The notes below the pieces were generated by a model that searched no databases, was not told the DNA's origin, and saw nothing but the letters and a program-made list of their open reading frames with translations. A stretch of 64,000 nucleotides of DNA from Paracoccus laeviglucosivorans (lineage in GTDB: Bacteria > Pseudomonadota > Alphaproteobacteria > Rhodobacterales > Rhodobacteraceae), in NCBI RefSeq assembly GCF_900182695.1, contig NZ_FXTK01000001.1, forward strand, positions 62,001-126,000. The letters are read 5' to 3'. This document shows positions 7,998 through 17,926 of this stretch, piece by piece (position 1 is the first letter of the stretch; every line of letters begins with the position of its first letter). The translations under genes were made by a program, and so were the position numbers.

Positions 7998-9172
7998 AGA
8001 AACGACCCTCCCGGCCCCACGGGACCAAGCCCCAGATGCACCGCGACCGAGGCCGCAATATCGGCAAAGCCCACCTGCCCGATAGGCCGCGCGCCATAGC
8101 CCCAGCCCAGCACCGGCACCCGTTCGCGGGTGTGGTCGGTCCCCGGCCAGCTTGGATCATTGCCGTGATCGGCGGTGAATATCGCCAGATCGCCGGGGCG
8201 CAGGCGGGCCATGACCTGACCCGCCACGCTGTCGAACCATTCCAGCGCCGTGCCATAGCCAAGAACGTCGCGGCGATGGCCGTAAAGGCTGTCGAACTCG
8301 ACGAAATTGGCGAATGTCAGGCTACCCGGCGCGGCGGTTTGCGTCAGCCCGATCAGCGCCTCGGCCAGTTGCGCATCGCTGCCCTTGTGCAATTCCCCGA
8401 TCCCGCGATGCGAGAAGATGTCGCCGATCTTGCCCACGCCATAGGTCTGCCGCCCGGCTGCCTGTGCCGCGTCCAGAATGGTCTGGCCGGGGGGCGCGAT
8501 GGCATAGTCTCGGCGGTTGGTGGTGCGGGTAAAGCTGTCGGTCCCGATGAATGGCCGCGCGATCACGCGTCCCACGCGCAGGGGATGGACCATAGCCGCC
8601 ACATCGCGGCACAGTTGATACAGCCGCTCCAGCCCAAAGGCGTCCTCATGTGCGGCAATCTGCAATACGCTGTCGGCCGAGGTGTAGCAGATCGGCCAGC
8701 CGGTCCGCAGATGTTCGGCCCCCAGCCGCGCGATGATGTCGGTTCCCGATGCATGTTCGTCGCCCAATATCCCCGCCGTCCCCGCGGCTTGCGCGATGCG
8801 GGCCGACAGATCGGGCGGAAAGCTGGGGCGCGTGTCGGGGAAATAATGCCAGTCCCAGGGCACGGGCACGCCCGCAATCTCCCAATGCCCCGAAGGCGTG
8901 TCCTTCCCGCGTGAGGTTTCGGTCGCAGCCCCCCACAGCCCCTGTGGCGTGGCACCCAGCCCCGGCGCGGTATCGCCGCTGGCCAGCGCCAACGCAGCCC
9001 CAAGGCCAAGCGCGTCCAGATGGGGCATCCGTAGCCCCCGCGCCTGCGCGATATGGGCCAGCGTGTTGGCGCCGGTATCGGGCAGATCGCCGTTGAAATA
9101 CTGGTCCGCATCCGGCGCCCCGCCGATACCGACTGAGTCCATGACGATCAGAAAGGCGCGGTTGGCGGTCAT
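7994..9172 (-). CDS. deoB: phosphopentomutase
   Basis: DeoB interconverts (deoxy)ribose 1-phosphate and 5-phosphate, sending sugar from nucleoside phosphorolysis into central metabolism. The 392-residue protein belongs to the alkaline-phosphatase superfamily. The N-terminal metal site [12 protein letters not shown] and [12 protein letters not shown] are present, as is the C-terminal metal motif [17 protein letters not shown]. Length is standard. The start overlaps the deoA stop by 4 bp and the stop overlaps add, so expression is likely coupled. Confidence 0.97.
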   Translation of the reverse strand: MTANRAFLIVMDSVGIGGAPDADQYFNGDLPDTGANTLAHIAQARGLRMPHLDALGLGAALALASGDTAPGLGATPQGLWGAATETSRGKDTPSGHWEIAGVPVPWDWHYFPDTRPSFPPDLSARIAQAAGTAGILGDEHASGTDIIARLGAEHLRTGWPICYTSADSVLQIAAHEDAFGLERLYQLCRDVAAMVHPLRVGRVIARPFIGTDSFTRTTNRRDYAIAPPGQTILDAAQAAGRQTYGVGKIGDIFSHRGIGELHKGSDAQLAEALIGLTQTAAPGSLTFANFVEFDSLYGHRRDVLGYGTALEWFDSVAGQVMARLRPGDLAIFTADHGNDPSWPGTDHTRERVPVLGWGYGARPIGQVGFADIAASVAVHLGLGPVGPGGSFL

Positions 9173-10449
9173 CGGGGCAATACCTCGGTTTTGATCAACG
9201 GCCCCGGCGCGGGACCCTCCCCCATCAGATAGGCCGCCTGCACGGTCGCGATGGCGGCGTCGGCCTGCCCTTCGCTGGTTGCATGGACGAAGCCCAGCGG
9301 ACGATCGGGGCCAGCCTCATCGCCGATCCGGGCCAGATGCGCAAGCCCCACGCGCGGGTCGATCCGGTCGCCCGCATGAAGCCGTCCGCCGCCAAGCGCC
9401 ACCACCGCATGACCCAGCGCCGCCGTGTCGATGGCCGCCACGCGGCCCCGCGCGGGAATGGGGCGGATCACGGGGGCGGGCGACAAATGGCGGTCGGGAT
9501 TTTCCAGCATGTCCAAAGGCCCGCCCTGCGCCACGATCATGCGCGCAAACGCCTCGGCCGCGGCGCCGCTGTCCAGCGCCTGCGCGGCCCCGGCCAGCCC
9601 CCCCAGCGCCAGAACGGCGTCTGACAGCGCCAGCGTCAAATCGCGCAAAGCCCCCTTCGCGCCACGCAGCACGGCGATTGCCTCGTGCAGTTCCAGCGCA
9701 TTTCCGGCGGCGCGGGCCAAGGGCTGGTCCATATCGGTGACATAAGCAAGCGTCCGGCAGCCCGCGCCGTTCGCCGTATCGACCAGCGCACGGGCCAAAG
9801 CCTGCGCGTCATCTGCACGGCTCAGGAATGCGCCGCTGCCCTGCTTGACGTCCAGCACCAGCCCGTCCAGCCCCGCCGCCAGCTTTTTCGACAGGATCGA
9901 GGCTGTGATCAGATCGACCGACCCCACCGTCGCGCTTTCATCGCGGATCGCGTAAAGCCGCGCATCGGCGGGGGCCAGATCCGGTCCGGCGGCAACGATG
10001 GCGCAGCCGACATCGGCCACGACGCGGCGAAACTCGGCATCTGGCAGGGCACAGCGGAAACCGGGGATCGCCTCAAGCTTGTCCAGCGTGCCGCCGGTAT
10101 GGCCCAGACCGCGCCCCGAGATCATCGGGACATAGGCCCCGCAGGCCGCCAGCACCGGCGCCAGCACCAGACTGACCGTATCGCCGATGCCGCCGGTCGA
10201 ATGCTTGTCCAGCACCGGTCCCGGCAGATCCCAGCGCATGACGCGACCTGAATCGCGCATGGCACGGGTCAGCGCGACCCGCCCGCCTTCGTCCAGACCG
10301 CCCATCAGCACGGCCATCGCGAAAGCCCCGGCCTGCGCGTCACTGACCGAACCATCGGCCAGCCCCTTGGCAATCAGGACCGCCCCCGCCCTGTCCAGCC
10401 CGCGACCGTCGCGAACGGCGGCGATGACGGGACGGGGGTCTTGGGTCAT
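9169..10449 (-). CDS. deoA: thymidine/pyrimidine-nucleoside phosphorylase
   Basis: DeoA splits thymidine or deoxyuridine with phosphate into base and deoxyribose 1-phosphate, which DeoB then uses. The 426-residue protein has the family phosphate-binding signature [13 protein letters not shown] and the following [20 protein letters not shown], both near-invariant. A lysine-rich substrate loop [20 protein letters not shown] follows. Length matches E. coli DeoA (440) closely. It overlaps cdd and deoB by 4 bp on each side. Confidence 0.96.
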   Translation of the reverse strand: MTQDPRPVIAAVRDGRGLDRAGAVLIAKGLADGSVSDAQAGAFAMAVLMGGLDEGGRVALTRAMRDSGRVMRWDLPGPVLDKHSTGGIGDTVSLVLAPVLAACGAYVPMISGRGLGHTGGTLDKLEAIPGFRCALPDAEFRRVVADVGCAIVAAGPDLAPADARLYAIRDESATVGSVDLITASILSKKLAAGLDGLVLDVKQGSGAFLSRADDAQALARALVDTANGAGCRTLAYVTDMDQPLARAAGNALELHEAIAVLRGAKGALRDLTLALSDAVLALGGLAGAAQALDSGAAAEAFARMIVAQGGPLDMLENPDRHLSPAPVIRPIPARGRVAAIDTAALGHAVVALGGGRLHAGDRIDPRVGLAHLARIGDEAGPDRPLGFVHATSEGQADAAIATVQAAYLMGEGPAPGPLIKTEVLPR

Positions 10450-10841
10450 TCGACCTCCGACATATGCGAGGCGTCGAACCGGCCCGGCAACAATGCGCCG
10501 ATGGTGGTGTGCAGCGTCTTACCCGCCGTGGTGGCCAGCAGGACCGGGGTATCGGCATCGCCGAACTCGGCCAGCTTCTGGCGGCAGCCGCCGCAGGGGG
10601 GCACGGGCGATGGGCTGTCTGCGATGACCGCGACCTCGGTCAGGCGCGTCTCTCCGCTGGCGATCATCAGGGCGATGGCCCCGGCCTCGGCGCAGGTGCC
10701 TTCGGGATAGGCCACGTTTTCCACGTTGCAGCCGTGATAGACCGCGCCCGATGCACCCCGCACCGCCGCGCCCACCTTGAACCGGGAATAGGGCGCATAA
10801 GCCCGTTCGCGCACCTCGCGCGCTGCATCCAGAAGCGTCAT
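10446..10841 (-). CDS. cdd: cytidine deaminase
   Basis: A 131-residue homotetrameric-type cytidine deaminase that turns cytidine or deoxycytidine into uridine, feeding DeoA and Upp downstream. The zinc ligands and catalytic glutamate are visible in TCAEAGAI and PCGGCRQKL; NVENVAYPEG binds the nucleoside sugar. The ATG at 10841 is preceded by AAAGG and gives the expected N-terminus MTLLDAAREVRERAYAPYS. It is the first gene of the salvage operon; the promoter must lie in the 145 bp shared with the divergent maeB. Confidence 0.96.
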   Translation of the reverse strand: MTLLDAAREVRERAYAPYSRFKVGAAVRGASGAVYHGCNVENVAYPEGTCAEAGAIALMIASGETRLTEVAVIADSPSPVPPCGGCRQKLAEFGDADTPVLLATTAGKTLHTTIGALLPGRFDASHMSEVE

Positions 10842-10986
10842 CGCCCTGCCTTTCGCATAGTCGTCATTCGCCTGTGCATCATTGCGCCCGGCCCCTTTGC
10901 GATGCAAGTCCAAGGGCAAGGACGGACCCCCTGTTCGTCGGGGAAAAAATAGTTTAACGCTGAACCATCTTAAGAGGAGGCGGCCC

Positions 10987-13266
10987 ATGGAAGAACGCAG
11001 GCAGGACACCGCAAAGCAGGCAGCACTGGATTACCACGAATTTCCGCGACCCGGAAAGCTGGAAATCCGCGCCACCAAACCGCTTGCCAACGGCCGCGAC
11101 CTAAGCCGTGCCTATTCCCCCGGCGTGGCCGAAGCCTGTCTTGAAATCAAGGCCGATCCGGCGACCGCCGCCCGCTATACCGCGCGGGGCAATCTGGTCG
11201 CCGTCGTCTCAAACGGGACGGCGGTGCTGGGGCTGGGCAATATCGGCGCCTTGGCGTCAAAGCCCGTCATGGAAGGCAAGGCGGTTCTGTTCAAGAAATT
11301 CGCCAATATCGACTGTTTCGACATCGAGCTGGACCAGCCAGATCCCGAAAAACTGGCCGAGATCGTCTGCGCGCTGGAACCCAGCTTTGGCGCGATCAAC
11401 CTTGAAGACATCAAGGCACCCGACTGCTTCATCGTCGAAAAGATCTGCCGCGAGCGGATGAACATTCCGGTCTTTCATGACGACCAGCACGGCACGGCCA
11501 TCGTGGTCGGTGCAGCGGCCACCAACGCGCTGCTGATTGCGCAGAAGAAATTCGAAGACATCAAGGTCGTCTCGACCGGCGGCGGGGCTGCGGGCATCGC
11601 CTGCCTGAACATGCTGCTGAAACTGGGCGTGAAGCGTGAAAACGTCTGGCTGTGCGACATTGCCGGCCTGGTCTACGAAGGCCGGACGGACCAGATGACG
11701 CCGCAGAAAGCCGAATACGCGCAAAACTCCGACAAACGGACGCTGGACGAGGTGATCGACGGCGCGGACCTGTTCCTTGGCCTGTCTGGCCCCGGCGTTC
11801 TTAAACCCGAGATGGTCGCCCGCATGGCCGAGCGTCCGATCATCTTTGCGCTGGCGAACCCCACCCCGGAAATCACCCCCGAGGATGTGCGCACCGTGGC
11901 CCCGAACGCGATCATCGCGACGGGCCGTTCGGATTATCCGAACCAGGTCAACAACGTGCTGTGCTTCCCCTTTATCTTCCGCGGCGCGCTGGATGTGGGC
12001 GCGACCACGATCAACGACGAAATGCAGCTGGCCTGCATCGAAGGGATCGCAGCGCTGGCCCGCGCCACCACCAGCGCCGAGGCGGCGATGGCTTACCGCG
12101 GTGAGACGTTGACCTTTGGTGCGGATTACCTGATCCCGAAACCGTTCGACCCACGCCTGATCGGCGTCGTTTCGACCGCCGTGGCCAAGGCCGCGATGGA
12201 GACCGGCGTGGCCACCCGCCCGCTGGACGACATCAACGCCTATAAGCGCAAGCTTGACGGCTCGGTCTTCCGGTCGGCCATGATCATGCGCCCGGTCTTT
12301 GAGGCGGCAGCAACCGCAAGACGCCGCATCGTCTTTGCCGAGGGTGAGGATGAGCGCGTGCTGCGCGCGGCCAACGCCATGCTGGAGGAAATGACCGATA
12401 CGCCGATTCTGATCGGCCGCCCCGAGGTCATCGAGATGCGCGCCGAACGCGCTGGCCTGCCGATCCGTCCGGGCCGCGATTTCGAGATCGTGAACCCTGA
12501 AAACGACCCGCGCTACCGCGACTATTGGGGCACCTATCACGAGTTGATGGCCCGACGCGGCGTCACGCCCGAAGTGGCCCGCGCGGTCATGCGCACCAAC
12601 ACCACCGCCATCGGCGCGGTCATGGTCCATCGCAATGAGGCAGACAGCCTGATCTGCGGCACCTTTGGTCAGTTCAGCTGGCACCTGAACTATATCCAGC
12701 AGGTGCTGGGCCGGAACGGGTTGGAGCCGATGGGCGCGCTGTCGCTGATGATTCTGGAAGACGGGCCGCTGTTCATCGCCGATACGCAGGTCCATCACGA
12801 TCCGACGCCCGAGCAGATTGCCATCGCCACGATCGGCGCGGCGCGGCACGTCCGCCGCTTTGGCGTGACGCCCAAGATCGCACTGTGCAGCCATTCGCAA
12901 TTCGGCAATCTCGACACCGCGTCTGGTCGCAAGATGCGGGCCGCGCTGGAGATCCTGCACGCCCGCGACGTGGATTTCATGTTCGATGGTGAAATGCATG
13001 TCGATGCGGCGCTGGACCCCGAGGTGCGCGAACGCCTGATGCCGCAGTCGCGGCTGGAAGGCGCCGCCAATGTGCTGATCTTTGGCGGCACCGATGCGGC
13101 GTCCGGCGTGCGTAACGCGCTGAAGCTGAAAGCGAATGGGCTGGAAGTCGGGCCGCTGCTGATGGGCATGGGGAACCGGGCGCATATCGTGACACCTTCG
13201 ATCACTACGCGCGGTCTTTTGAACATGAGCGCCGTCGCAGGCACGCCGGTCGGCCATTACGGCTGA
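10987..13266 (+). CDS. maeB: NADP-dependent malic enzyme (malic enzyme-phosphotransacetylase fusion)
   Basis: MaeB decarboxylates malate to pyruvate, making NADPH. The 759-residue protein has the two-part layout of large bacterial malic enzymes. A malic domain (about 1-430) carries [13 protein letters not shown], the metal region HDDQHGTA and the dinucleotide motif [10 protein letters not shown]-terminal phosphotransacetylase-like domain (about 430-759) usually acts in acetyl-CoA regulation rather than catalysis. The ATG at 10987 follows a strong AGGAGG. It stands alone between the divergent cdd operon and a convergent terminator before aroA. Confidence 0.96.
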   Translation: MEERRQDTAKQAALDYHEFPRPGKLEIRATKPLANGRDLSRAYSPGVAEACLEIKADPATAARYTARGNLVAVVSNGTAVLGLGNIGALASKPVMEGKAVLFKKFANIDCFDIELDQPDPEKLAEIVCALEPSFGAINLEDIKAPDCFIVEKICRERMNIPVFHDDQHGTAIVVGAAATNALLIAQKKFEDIKVVSTGGGAAGIACLNMLLKLGVKRENVWLCDIAGLVYEGRTDQMTPQKAEYAQNSDKRTLDEVIDGADLFLGLSGPGVLKPEMVARMAERPIIFALANPTPEITPEDVRTVAPNAIIATGRSDYPNQVNNVLCFPFIFRGALDVGATTINDEMQLACIEGIAALARATTSAEAAMAYRGETLTFGADYLIPKPFDPRLIGVVSTAVAKAAMETGVATRPLDDINAYKRKLDGSVFRSAMIMRPVFEAAATARRRIVFAEGEDERVLRAANAMLEEMTDTPILIGRPEVIEMRAERAGLPIRPGRDFEIVNPENDPRYRDYWGTYHELMARRGVTPEVARAVMRTNTTAIGAVMVHRNEADSLICGTFGQFSWHLNYIQQVLGRNGLEPMGALSLMILEDGPLFIADTQVHHDPTPEQIAIATIGAARHVRRFGVTPKIALCSHSQFGNLDTASGRKMRAALEILHARDVDFMFDGEMHVDAALDPEVRERLMPQSRLEGAANVLIFGGTDAASGVRNALKLKANGLEVGPLLMGMGNRAHIVTPSITTRGLLNMSAVAGTPVGHYG

Positions 13267-13292
13267 TCGGCGCGGCAAGGGCTGGAAATGCG

Positions 13293-13321
13293 AACGGGGC
13301 GCCTGTCATGGGCGCCCCGTT
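13293..13321. terminator. bidirectional terminator between maeB and aroA
   Basis: A perfect 11-bp stem AACGGGGCGCC / GGCGCCCCGTT (13293-13303 and 13311-13321) with a 7-base loop lies between two convergent genes. The T tail is weak on both strands, but the position and stem strength support termination of both. Confidence 0.8.
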
Positions 13322-13348
13322 TGGGTATTTGAAGAACTAAGAAATCTT

Positions 13349-14680
13349 TCAGGCGATCTGCGCACCCAGCGCCGTCATCAGCGGCAGGAAATCCGGGAAT
13401 GAGGTTGCGATCGGGCGGCCGTCATCGACGCCGATCGGCTGTTCCGAGGCAAGCCCGCCCACAAGGAAGGACATTGCGATGCGGTGGTCCAGATGCGTGA
13501 CCGCCGTGCCGCCACCTGCCAACGCGCCGGTGCCGTGGACGGTCATCGTGTCCTCGGTCTCGTCGACCGAAGCGCCATTGGCGCGCAGGCCCGCGACCAT
13601 GGCGGCGATGCGGTCGCTTTCCTTGACGCGGAGTTCCTTGACCCCCTGCATGACGGTGGTGCCGGTCGCGAAACAGGCGATGACCGACAGAATCGGGAAT
13701 TCGTCGATCATGCTGGCGGCGCGGTCTTCGGGCGTGGTGACGCCTTTCAGGGGGCCGTGACGGACCAGCAGGTCGGCCACAGGCTCGCCCCCCTCGACCC
13801 GTTCGTTTTCGAATGTGATGTCGGCACCCATTTCCAGCAGCGTGACATATAGCCCGTCGCGGGTCGGGTTGCGGCTGACGCCCGGCACGCGGATTTCGGA
13901 CCCCGGCACAATCAGCGCCGCCGCGACCGGGAATGCCGCGCTGGAGGGATCACGCGGCACGGCGACCGGCTGCGGTTTCAGCTCGGGGCGGCCTTGCAGG
14001 GTGATGACATAGCCCTGGTCGGTCTTTTCAGTCGTGATGGTCGCGCCGAAGCCTGCCAACATGCGTTCGGTGTGGTCGCGGGTCGGCTCGGCCTCGATCA
14101 CCACGGTTTCGCCGGGGCTGTTCAGGCCCGCCAGCAGCACCGCGGATTTCACCTGCGCGCTGGCCATGGGGGTCTTGTAGCGGACGGGGACCGCATCCGC
14201 CGTGCCCTTGATCGTGACCGGCAGGCGCTTGCCTTCGCGGGCGGTCACTTCGCAGCCGAACAGTTCCAGCGGGTCGGTGATGCGGCCCATGGGGCGGCGT
14301 GACAGGCTGGCATCGCCGGTGAAAGTCGCCGTGATCGGCGTCGTGGCCATCGCGCCCATGATCAGCCGCACGCCGGTGCCGGAATTGCCGCAATCAATCA
14401 CGCCCGCAGGCTCGGCAAAGCCGCCGACGCCGACGCCGTTGACCTTCCATTCGCCGATCCCCAGACGTTCGACCTGCGCACCGAAAGCCTGCATCGCGGA
14501 TGCGGTGTCCAGCACGTCCTGACCTTCGAGAAGGCCGGTGATATGGGTTTCGCCGACCGACAGCGCGCCAAGGATCAATGCGCGGTGGCTGATCGACTTG
14601 TCGCCGGGGACGCGCGCCTCGCCCTGCAGCGGGCCGCTGCGGCGGGCGATCATGGGTTGCGGTGCGGCGGAATGTGACAT
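13349..14680 (-). CDS. aroA: 3-phosphoshikimate 1-carboxyvinyltransferase (EPSP synthase), class II-like
   Basis: AroA joins shikimate 3-phosphate and PEP in aromatic amino acid synthesis. The 443-residue protein follows the class II (CP4-like) sequence: [56 protein letters not shown] and [13 protein letters not shown]. At the site where CP4 carries alanine (GNAATG), this enzyme reads GNSGTG, retaining the glycine linked to glyphosate sensitivity. It lies downstream of trmB on the same strand. Its G-rich ribosome site, a few bases before the ATG, is paired into an intercistronic hairpin. Confidence 0.96.
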   Translation of the reverse strand: MSHSAAPQPMIARRSGPLQGEARVPGDKSISHRALILGALSVGETHITGLLEGQDVLDTASAMQAFGAQVERLGIGEWKVNGVGVGGFAEPAGVIDCGNSGTGVRLIMGAMATTPITATFTGDASLSRRPMGRITDPLELFGCEVTAREGKRLPVTIKGTADAVPVRYKTPMASAQVKSAVLLAGLNSPGETVVIEAEPTRDHTERMLAGFGATITTEKTDQGYVITLQGRPELKPQPVAVPRDPSSAAFPVAAALIVPGSEIRVPGVSRNPTRDGLYVTLLEMGADITFENERVEGGEPVADLLVRHGPLKGVTTPEDRAASMIDEFPILSVIACFATGTTVMQGVKELRVKESDRIAAMVAGLRANGASVDETEDTMTVHGTGALAGGGTAVTHLDHRIAMSFLVGGLASEQPIGVDDGRPIATSFPDFLPLMTALGAQIA

Positions 14681-14682
14681 GA

Positions 14683-14732
14683 AAGCCCCCCTTGGCTGGT
14701 CGCGCTTGTGATAGCGGTCACAGGGGGGGCTT
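14683..14732 (-). promoter_or_regulatory. trmB-aroA intercistronic hairpin covering the aroA ribosome site, with a TGTGA-N6-TCACA dyad in its loop
   Basis: In the minus-strand transcript AAGCCCCCC (14732-14724) can pair perfectly with GGGGGGCTT (14691-14683). The second arm contains the purine run that serves as the aroA ribosome site, 5 bases from the ATG. Inside the loop lies TGTGATAGCGGTCACA (14707-14722), an exact match to the CRP-type half-sites. The element could be a trmB terminator, a translational lock on aroA, or a DNA operator; the sequence does not decide. Confidence 0.5.
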
Positions 14733-14736
14733 GCAA

Positions 14737-15438
14737 TCAGCCTTGGCGGCGGAAGCTGCAGTAATGCGGCACCCGGCCTTCGCGGAGCGCCTTTTGTTCG
14801 TAGCGGGTCGAAAGCCAGTCTTCGGGCGCGTCCGGGCCTTCATAGAGCAGATCGAAGCCTGCGGGCGGCACTTCCTCAAGCGTTTGGCGGATATAGTCGG
14901 GAATGTCCGAGGCCACGCGGAATTCGGCGCCGGGCTTCATGATCCGGGCCAGCGGGATCAGGTGTTCGGGCGTGACGAAGCGGCGGCGGTGATGGCGCGC
15001 CTTGGGCCAAGGGTCGGGATAATTCAGGAAGGCCTTGTCGATGCTGGCGGCAGGAAACACATCCATCAGGTCGCGCGCATCGCCGGGATGGACGCTGACA
15101 TTTTCCACGCCCGCCGCGCGGATCTTGCCCAAAAGCATGGCGACGCCGTTGATGAACGGCTCACACCCGATGATGCCCATTTCGGGATAGCGGGCGGCCA
15201 TGTGGACCATGTGTTCGCCGCCGCCAAAGCCGACCTCCAGCCAGATCGGGCGATCGTCGCCAAAGATGCTGGCGGGATCGACCGGTTGGCGATCGGGATT
15301 GTCCTGCACGGTGATGCCGCGCGGGCGCAGATCGCCCAAATCCTCGGACAGATAGCCCTTTTGGCTTTGGCGCAGGGTCTTGCCGTGACGGCGGCCGTAA
15401 AAATTGCGGCGCGGAGGATTGGGGTCGAATTCGCTCAT
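14737..15438 (-). CDS. trmB: tRNA (guanine-N7-)-methyltransferase
   Basis: TrmB methylates N7 of G46 in the tRNA variable loop. The 233-residue protein has the SAM motif [15 protein letters not shown] and the family-specific [15 protein letters not shown], with the substrate-binding end near [14 protein letters not shown]. Length is normal. The start at 15438 has no obvious ribosome site and is immediately preceded by the arm of an 8-bp hairpin. It follows rnj by 36 bp and precedes aroA by 56 bp. Confidence 0.96.
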   Translation of the reverse strand: MSEFDPNPPRRNFYGRRHGKTLRQSQKGYLSEDLGDLRPRGITVQDNPDRQPVDPASIFGDDRPIWLEVGFGGGEHMVHMAARYPEMGIIGCEPFINGVAMLLGKIRAAGVENVSVHPGDARDLMDVFPAASIDKAFLNYPDPWPKARHHRRRFVTPEHLIPLARIMKPGAEFRVASDIPDYIRQTLEEVPPAGFDLLYEGPDAPEDWLSTRYEQKALREGRVPHYCSFRRQG

Positions 15439-15439
15439 G

Positions 15440-15469
15440 CGCGGGCCATGCCGTCTGGCGCGGCCCGCG
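15440..15469 (-). promoter_or_regulatory. hairpin between rnj and trmB
   Basis: A perfect 8-bp stem CGCGGGCC / GGCCCGCG (15440-15447 and 15462-15469) with a 14-base loop fills most of the 36-bp gap. Its 3' arm in the transcript ends one base before the trmB ATG, so it covers the ribosome landing site. There is no T tail, so it is not a standard terminator. Confidence 0.45.
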
Positions 15470-15474
15470 TCAAG

Positions 15475-17151
15475 TCATTCCGCAGCGAGGCGTGAGATCA
15501 TCACGGTCACTTCGGGTTTCTTGCCGATCTCCTCCATCGAGACCTGGCGGGTGATCTTGCGGATCGCCTCCTCCAGCCGGTCGTCGTTCATCACCGTGCG
15601 GTCGTCGGCGCGGTCAAGGAATTCGGCCAGCTCGCCTTCGATATTGTCGGCCAGTGGCACGCCGGCGCGGCCACGTTCCGGCAGGCCCGACAATTCGACC
15701 CAGGCGTCGGGGATCGGACGGTCGTCTTCGTCCACGATGACGGTGACCAGCGCATGGCCGTTCAGCGCCATGCGGATGCGGTCCCGCACCACGCCGTCCA
15801 TCGCGCCGATCAGGACGTTGCCGTCCAGATACAGCCGCCCGGTGTCGATGCGATCGACGACACGGGGTTTTTCGCCCGACAGTTCCAGCATCGTACCATT
15901 AGTCGCGATGGCCGCAGGGATGCCCTTGGCTTCGGCCAGTTTGGCATGTTCGCGCAAGTGCATGTGTTCGCCATGCATGGGAATGACGATCTGCGGTTTC
16001 AGCAGATCATGCACCGCCTCAATATCCGGGCGGTTGGCATGGCCCGAGACGTGGTAAAGCCCGTCATCGGCATCGAACAGGTCCACGCCCAGTTCCGATA
16101 GCGAGTTCTGGATGCGGATCACGCCGCGTTCATTGCCCGGAATGGTGCGTGAGGAGAACAGGAAGCTGTCCCCTTCCTTCAGCTCGATCCCCAGATAGCG
16201 GCCGCGCGACAGCTGCGCGCTGGCGGCGCGGCGTTCACCCTGACTGCCGGTGACGATCAGCATCACCTTGTCGCGCGGCATCTCGGCGGCGTCCTCGGGG
16301 CTGATGACGGGGGGGAAATTCGTCAGGATGCCCGTCTCGATCCCCACGGTCACCATGCGGCGCATGGCGCGGCCCAAAAGGCAGATCTGACGGCCCGAGG
16401 CAATCGCCGCCTCGGCCAGCGTGCGCAGACGCGCGATATTGCTGGCAAAGGTGGTCGCGACGACCATCTGGTTCTGGCCCGCGATGAATTCGCGCAGCGG
16501 ATCGGCAAGAACGGCTTCGGACCGGCCCGGATGCTTGACGAATACGTTGGTGGAATCGCAGGTCAGGACCTTGATCCCCTGCCCTTCGTTCGCAATCTCA
16601 TGCCACATCACGGGATCGAAGGCTTCGCCCACGACGGGGGTGCCATCCAGTTTGAAATCGCCGGTATGCACGATTCGCCCCGCGGGCGTGTCGATGATCA
16701 GCGCCGAGCTTTCGGGGATCGAATGGCTGATCGGCACGAACTGCACCTGGAACGGTCCCGCCTGGATCACCTCCGGGCGCGGGGCGTGGATGTGGATATG
16801 CTCAGCCGGTTGGCCCAGCTCTTCCATCTTCAGCCGGGCCAGCGCGCCGGTGAAGCGGCGGCAATGGATCGGCTTCTGGATCTTGGGCCACAACAGGCCA
16901 AGCGCGCCAACGTGATCTTCGTGACCGTGGGTGATAAAGATCGCCTCGATCCGGTCACGGTTCGCTTCCAGCCAGGCGACATCAGCCATGATCAGGTCGA
17001 TGCCCGGCGCACTGTCCATGTCGCCGAAGGTCACGCCCAGATCGACGACGATCAGCCGTTCCCGCCCCGGCTCTCCGTAGCCGTAGACATAGGCGTTCAT
17101 GCCGATTTCGCCCGCGCCGCCCAGCGGCAGATAGATCAGGCGTTCAGCCAT
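15475..17151 (-). CDS. rnj: ribonuclease J
   Basis: RNase J is a metallo-beta-lactamase/beta-CASP nuclease with 5'-exonuclease and endonuclease activity, used in rRNA and mRNA processing in many alphaproteobacteria. The 558-residue protein carries the zinc motif THGHEDHVGAL (HGHEDH at 75-80), the beta-CASP region, and IPMHGEHMHLREHAKLA as the motif C region. The start MAERLIYLPLGGAGEIGMN is typical. It overlaps coaX by 8 bp and follows birA and coaX below the nuo operon. RNase J may act on the hairpin-rich leaders of neighbouring transcripts, but that is speculation. Confidence 0.94.
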   Translation of the reverse strand: MAERLIYLPLGGAGEIGMNAYVYGYGEPGRERLIVVDLGVTFGDMDSAPGIDLIMADVAWLEANRDRIEAIFITHGHEDHVGALGLLWPKIQKPIHCRRFTGALARLKMEELGQPAEHIHIHAPRPEVIQAGPFQVQFVPISHSIPESSALIIDTPAGRIVHTGDFKLDGTPVVGEAFDPVMWHEIANEGQGIKVLTCDSTNVFVKHPGRSEAVLADPLREFIAGQNQMVVATTFASNIARLRTLAEAAIASGRQICLLGRAMRRMVTVGIETGILTNFPPVISPEDAAEMPRDKVMLIVTGSQGERRAASAQLSRGRYLGIELKEGDSFLFSSRTIPGNERGVIRIQNSLSELGVDLFDADDGLYHVSGHANRPDIEAVHDLLKPQIVIPMHGEHMHLREHAKLAEAKGIPAAIATNGTMLELSGEKPRVVDRIDTGRLYLDGNVLIGAMDGVVRDRIRMALNGHALVTVIVDEDDRPIPDAWVELSGLPERGRAGVPLADNIEGELAEFLDRADDRTVMNDDRLEEAIRKITRQVSMEEIGKKPEVTVMISRLAAE

Positions 17152-17923
17152 TGGCCATCTCCTTGTTATAGTCGTGGATCAGGCGCAGGCCGTGCATGGT
17201 CAAGTCGTCCTCGATCGCGTCGAAAAGATCAAACCCTTGATCGAACAAAGGCGCAAGCCCGCCGGTCGCGATGACTTTCATCGGACGGGCGCGTTCTTGC
17301 CGTATCTTGTCAACGATGCCCTGCACAAGCCCGATATAGCCCCAGAAGATACCTGATTGGATACAGGCGACAGTATTCGTTCCGATGACACTGGCGGGCT
17401 TGGTCACATCGACATGCGGCAGGCTGGCCGCGCCCATATGCAGCGCCTCAAGCGACAGGTTCACGCCGGGAGAGATCACCCCCCCGACATAGGCCCCGTC
17501 CGTATCCACGACATCGAACGTGGTCGCAGTGCCGAAATCGACCACGATCAGGTCAGGACCATGGCGATCGAACGCGCCGACGGTATTCACCAGCCGGTCG
17601 GGCCCGACCGTCGTGCCGCCATCGACGCGGGGCGCCACAGGCAGCAGGCAGTCGGGCTTGCCCACCACCAGCGGGCGCGTGTCGAAATAGCGATTGCACA
17701 GCACACGCAGGTTGAACACCACGCGCGGGGCCGTCGCGCTGATGATGCAATCCGTGATGTCCAGCTTGAACTTTTGCAGCGACATCAGCGTGGACAGCCA
17801 GGTGAAATATTCATCCGCCGTCCGGCGATGGTCGGTCGAGATGCGCCACATCGCCAGAAAACGCTTGCCATCCCAGACCGAAAAGACGGTGTTGGTGTTG
17901 CCGGTATCGATGCAAAGCAGCAT
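17144..17923 (-). CDS. coaX: type III pantothenate kinase
   Basis: CoaX phosphorylates pantothenate as the first step of coenzyme A synthesis. The 259-residue protein starts MLLCIDTGNTNTVFSVWDG, with the family phosphate-1 motif DTGNTN at 6-11. GPDRLVN and VDFGTATTFDVVD follow, and GGVISPGVNLSLEAL is also typical. Type III kinases are not inhibited by CoA. It lies 3 bp after birA and overlaps rnj by 8 bp. The birA-coaX pair links biotin attachment and CoA supply. Confidence 0.96.
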   Translation of the reverse strand: MLLCIDTGNTNTVFSVWDGKRFLAMWRISTDHRRTADEYFTWLSTLMSLQKFKLDITDCIISATAPRVVFNLRVLCNRYFDTRPLVVGKPDCLLPVAPRVDGGTTVGPDRLVNTVGAFDRHGPDLIVVDFGTATTFDVVDTDGAYVGGVISPGVNLSLEALHMGAASLPHVDVTKPASVIGTNTVACIQSGIFWGYIGLVQGIVDKIRQERARPMKVIATGGLAPLFDQGFDLFDAIEDDLTMHGLRLIHDYNKEMANG

Positions 17924-17926
17924 GGC

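Noticed and set aside
11257..13278. 673-codon frame opposite maeB
   Set aside because: Same reason: it mirrors the codon structure of maeB and has the composition typical of antisense frames.
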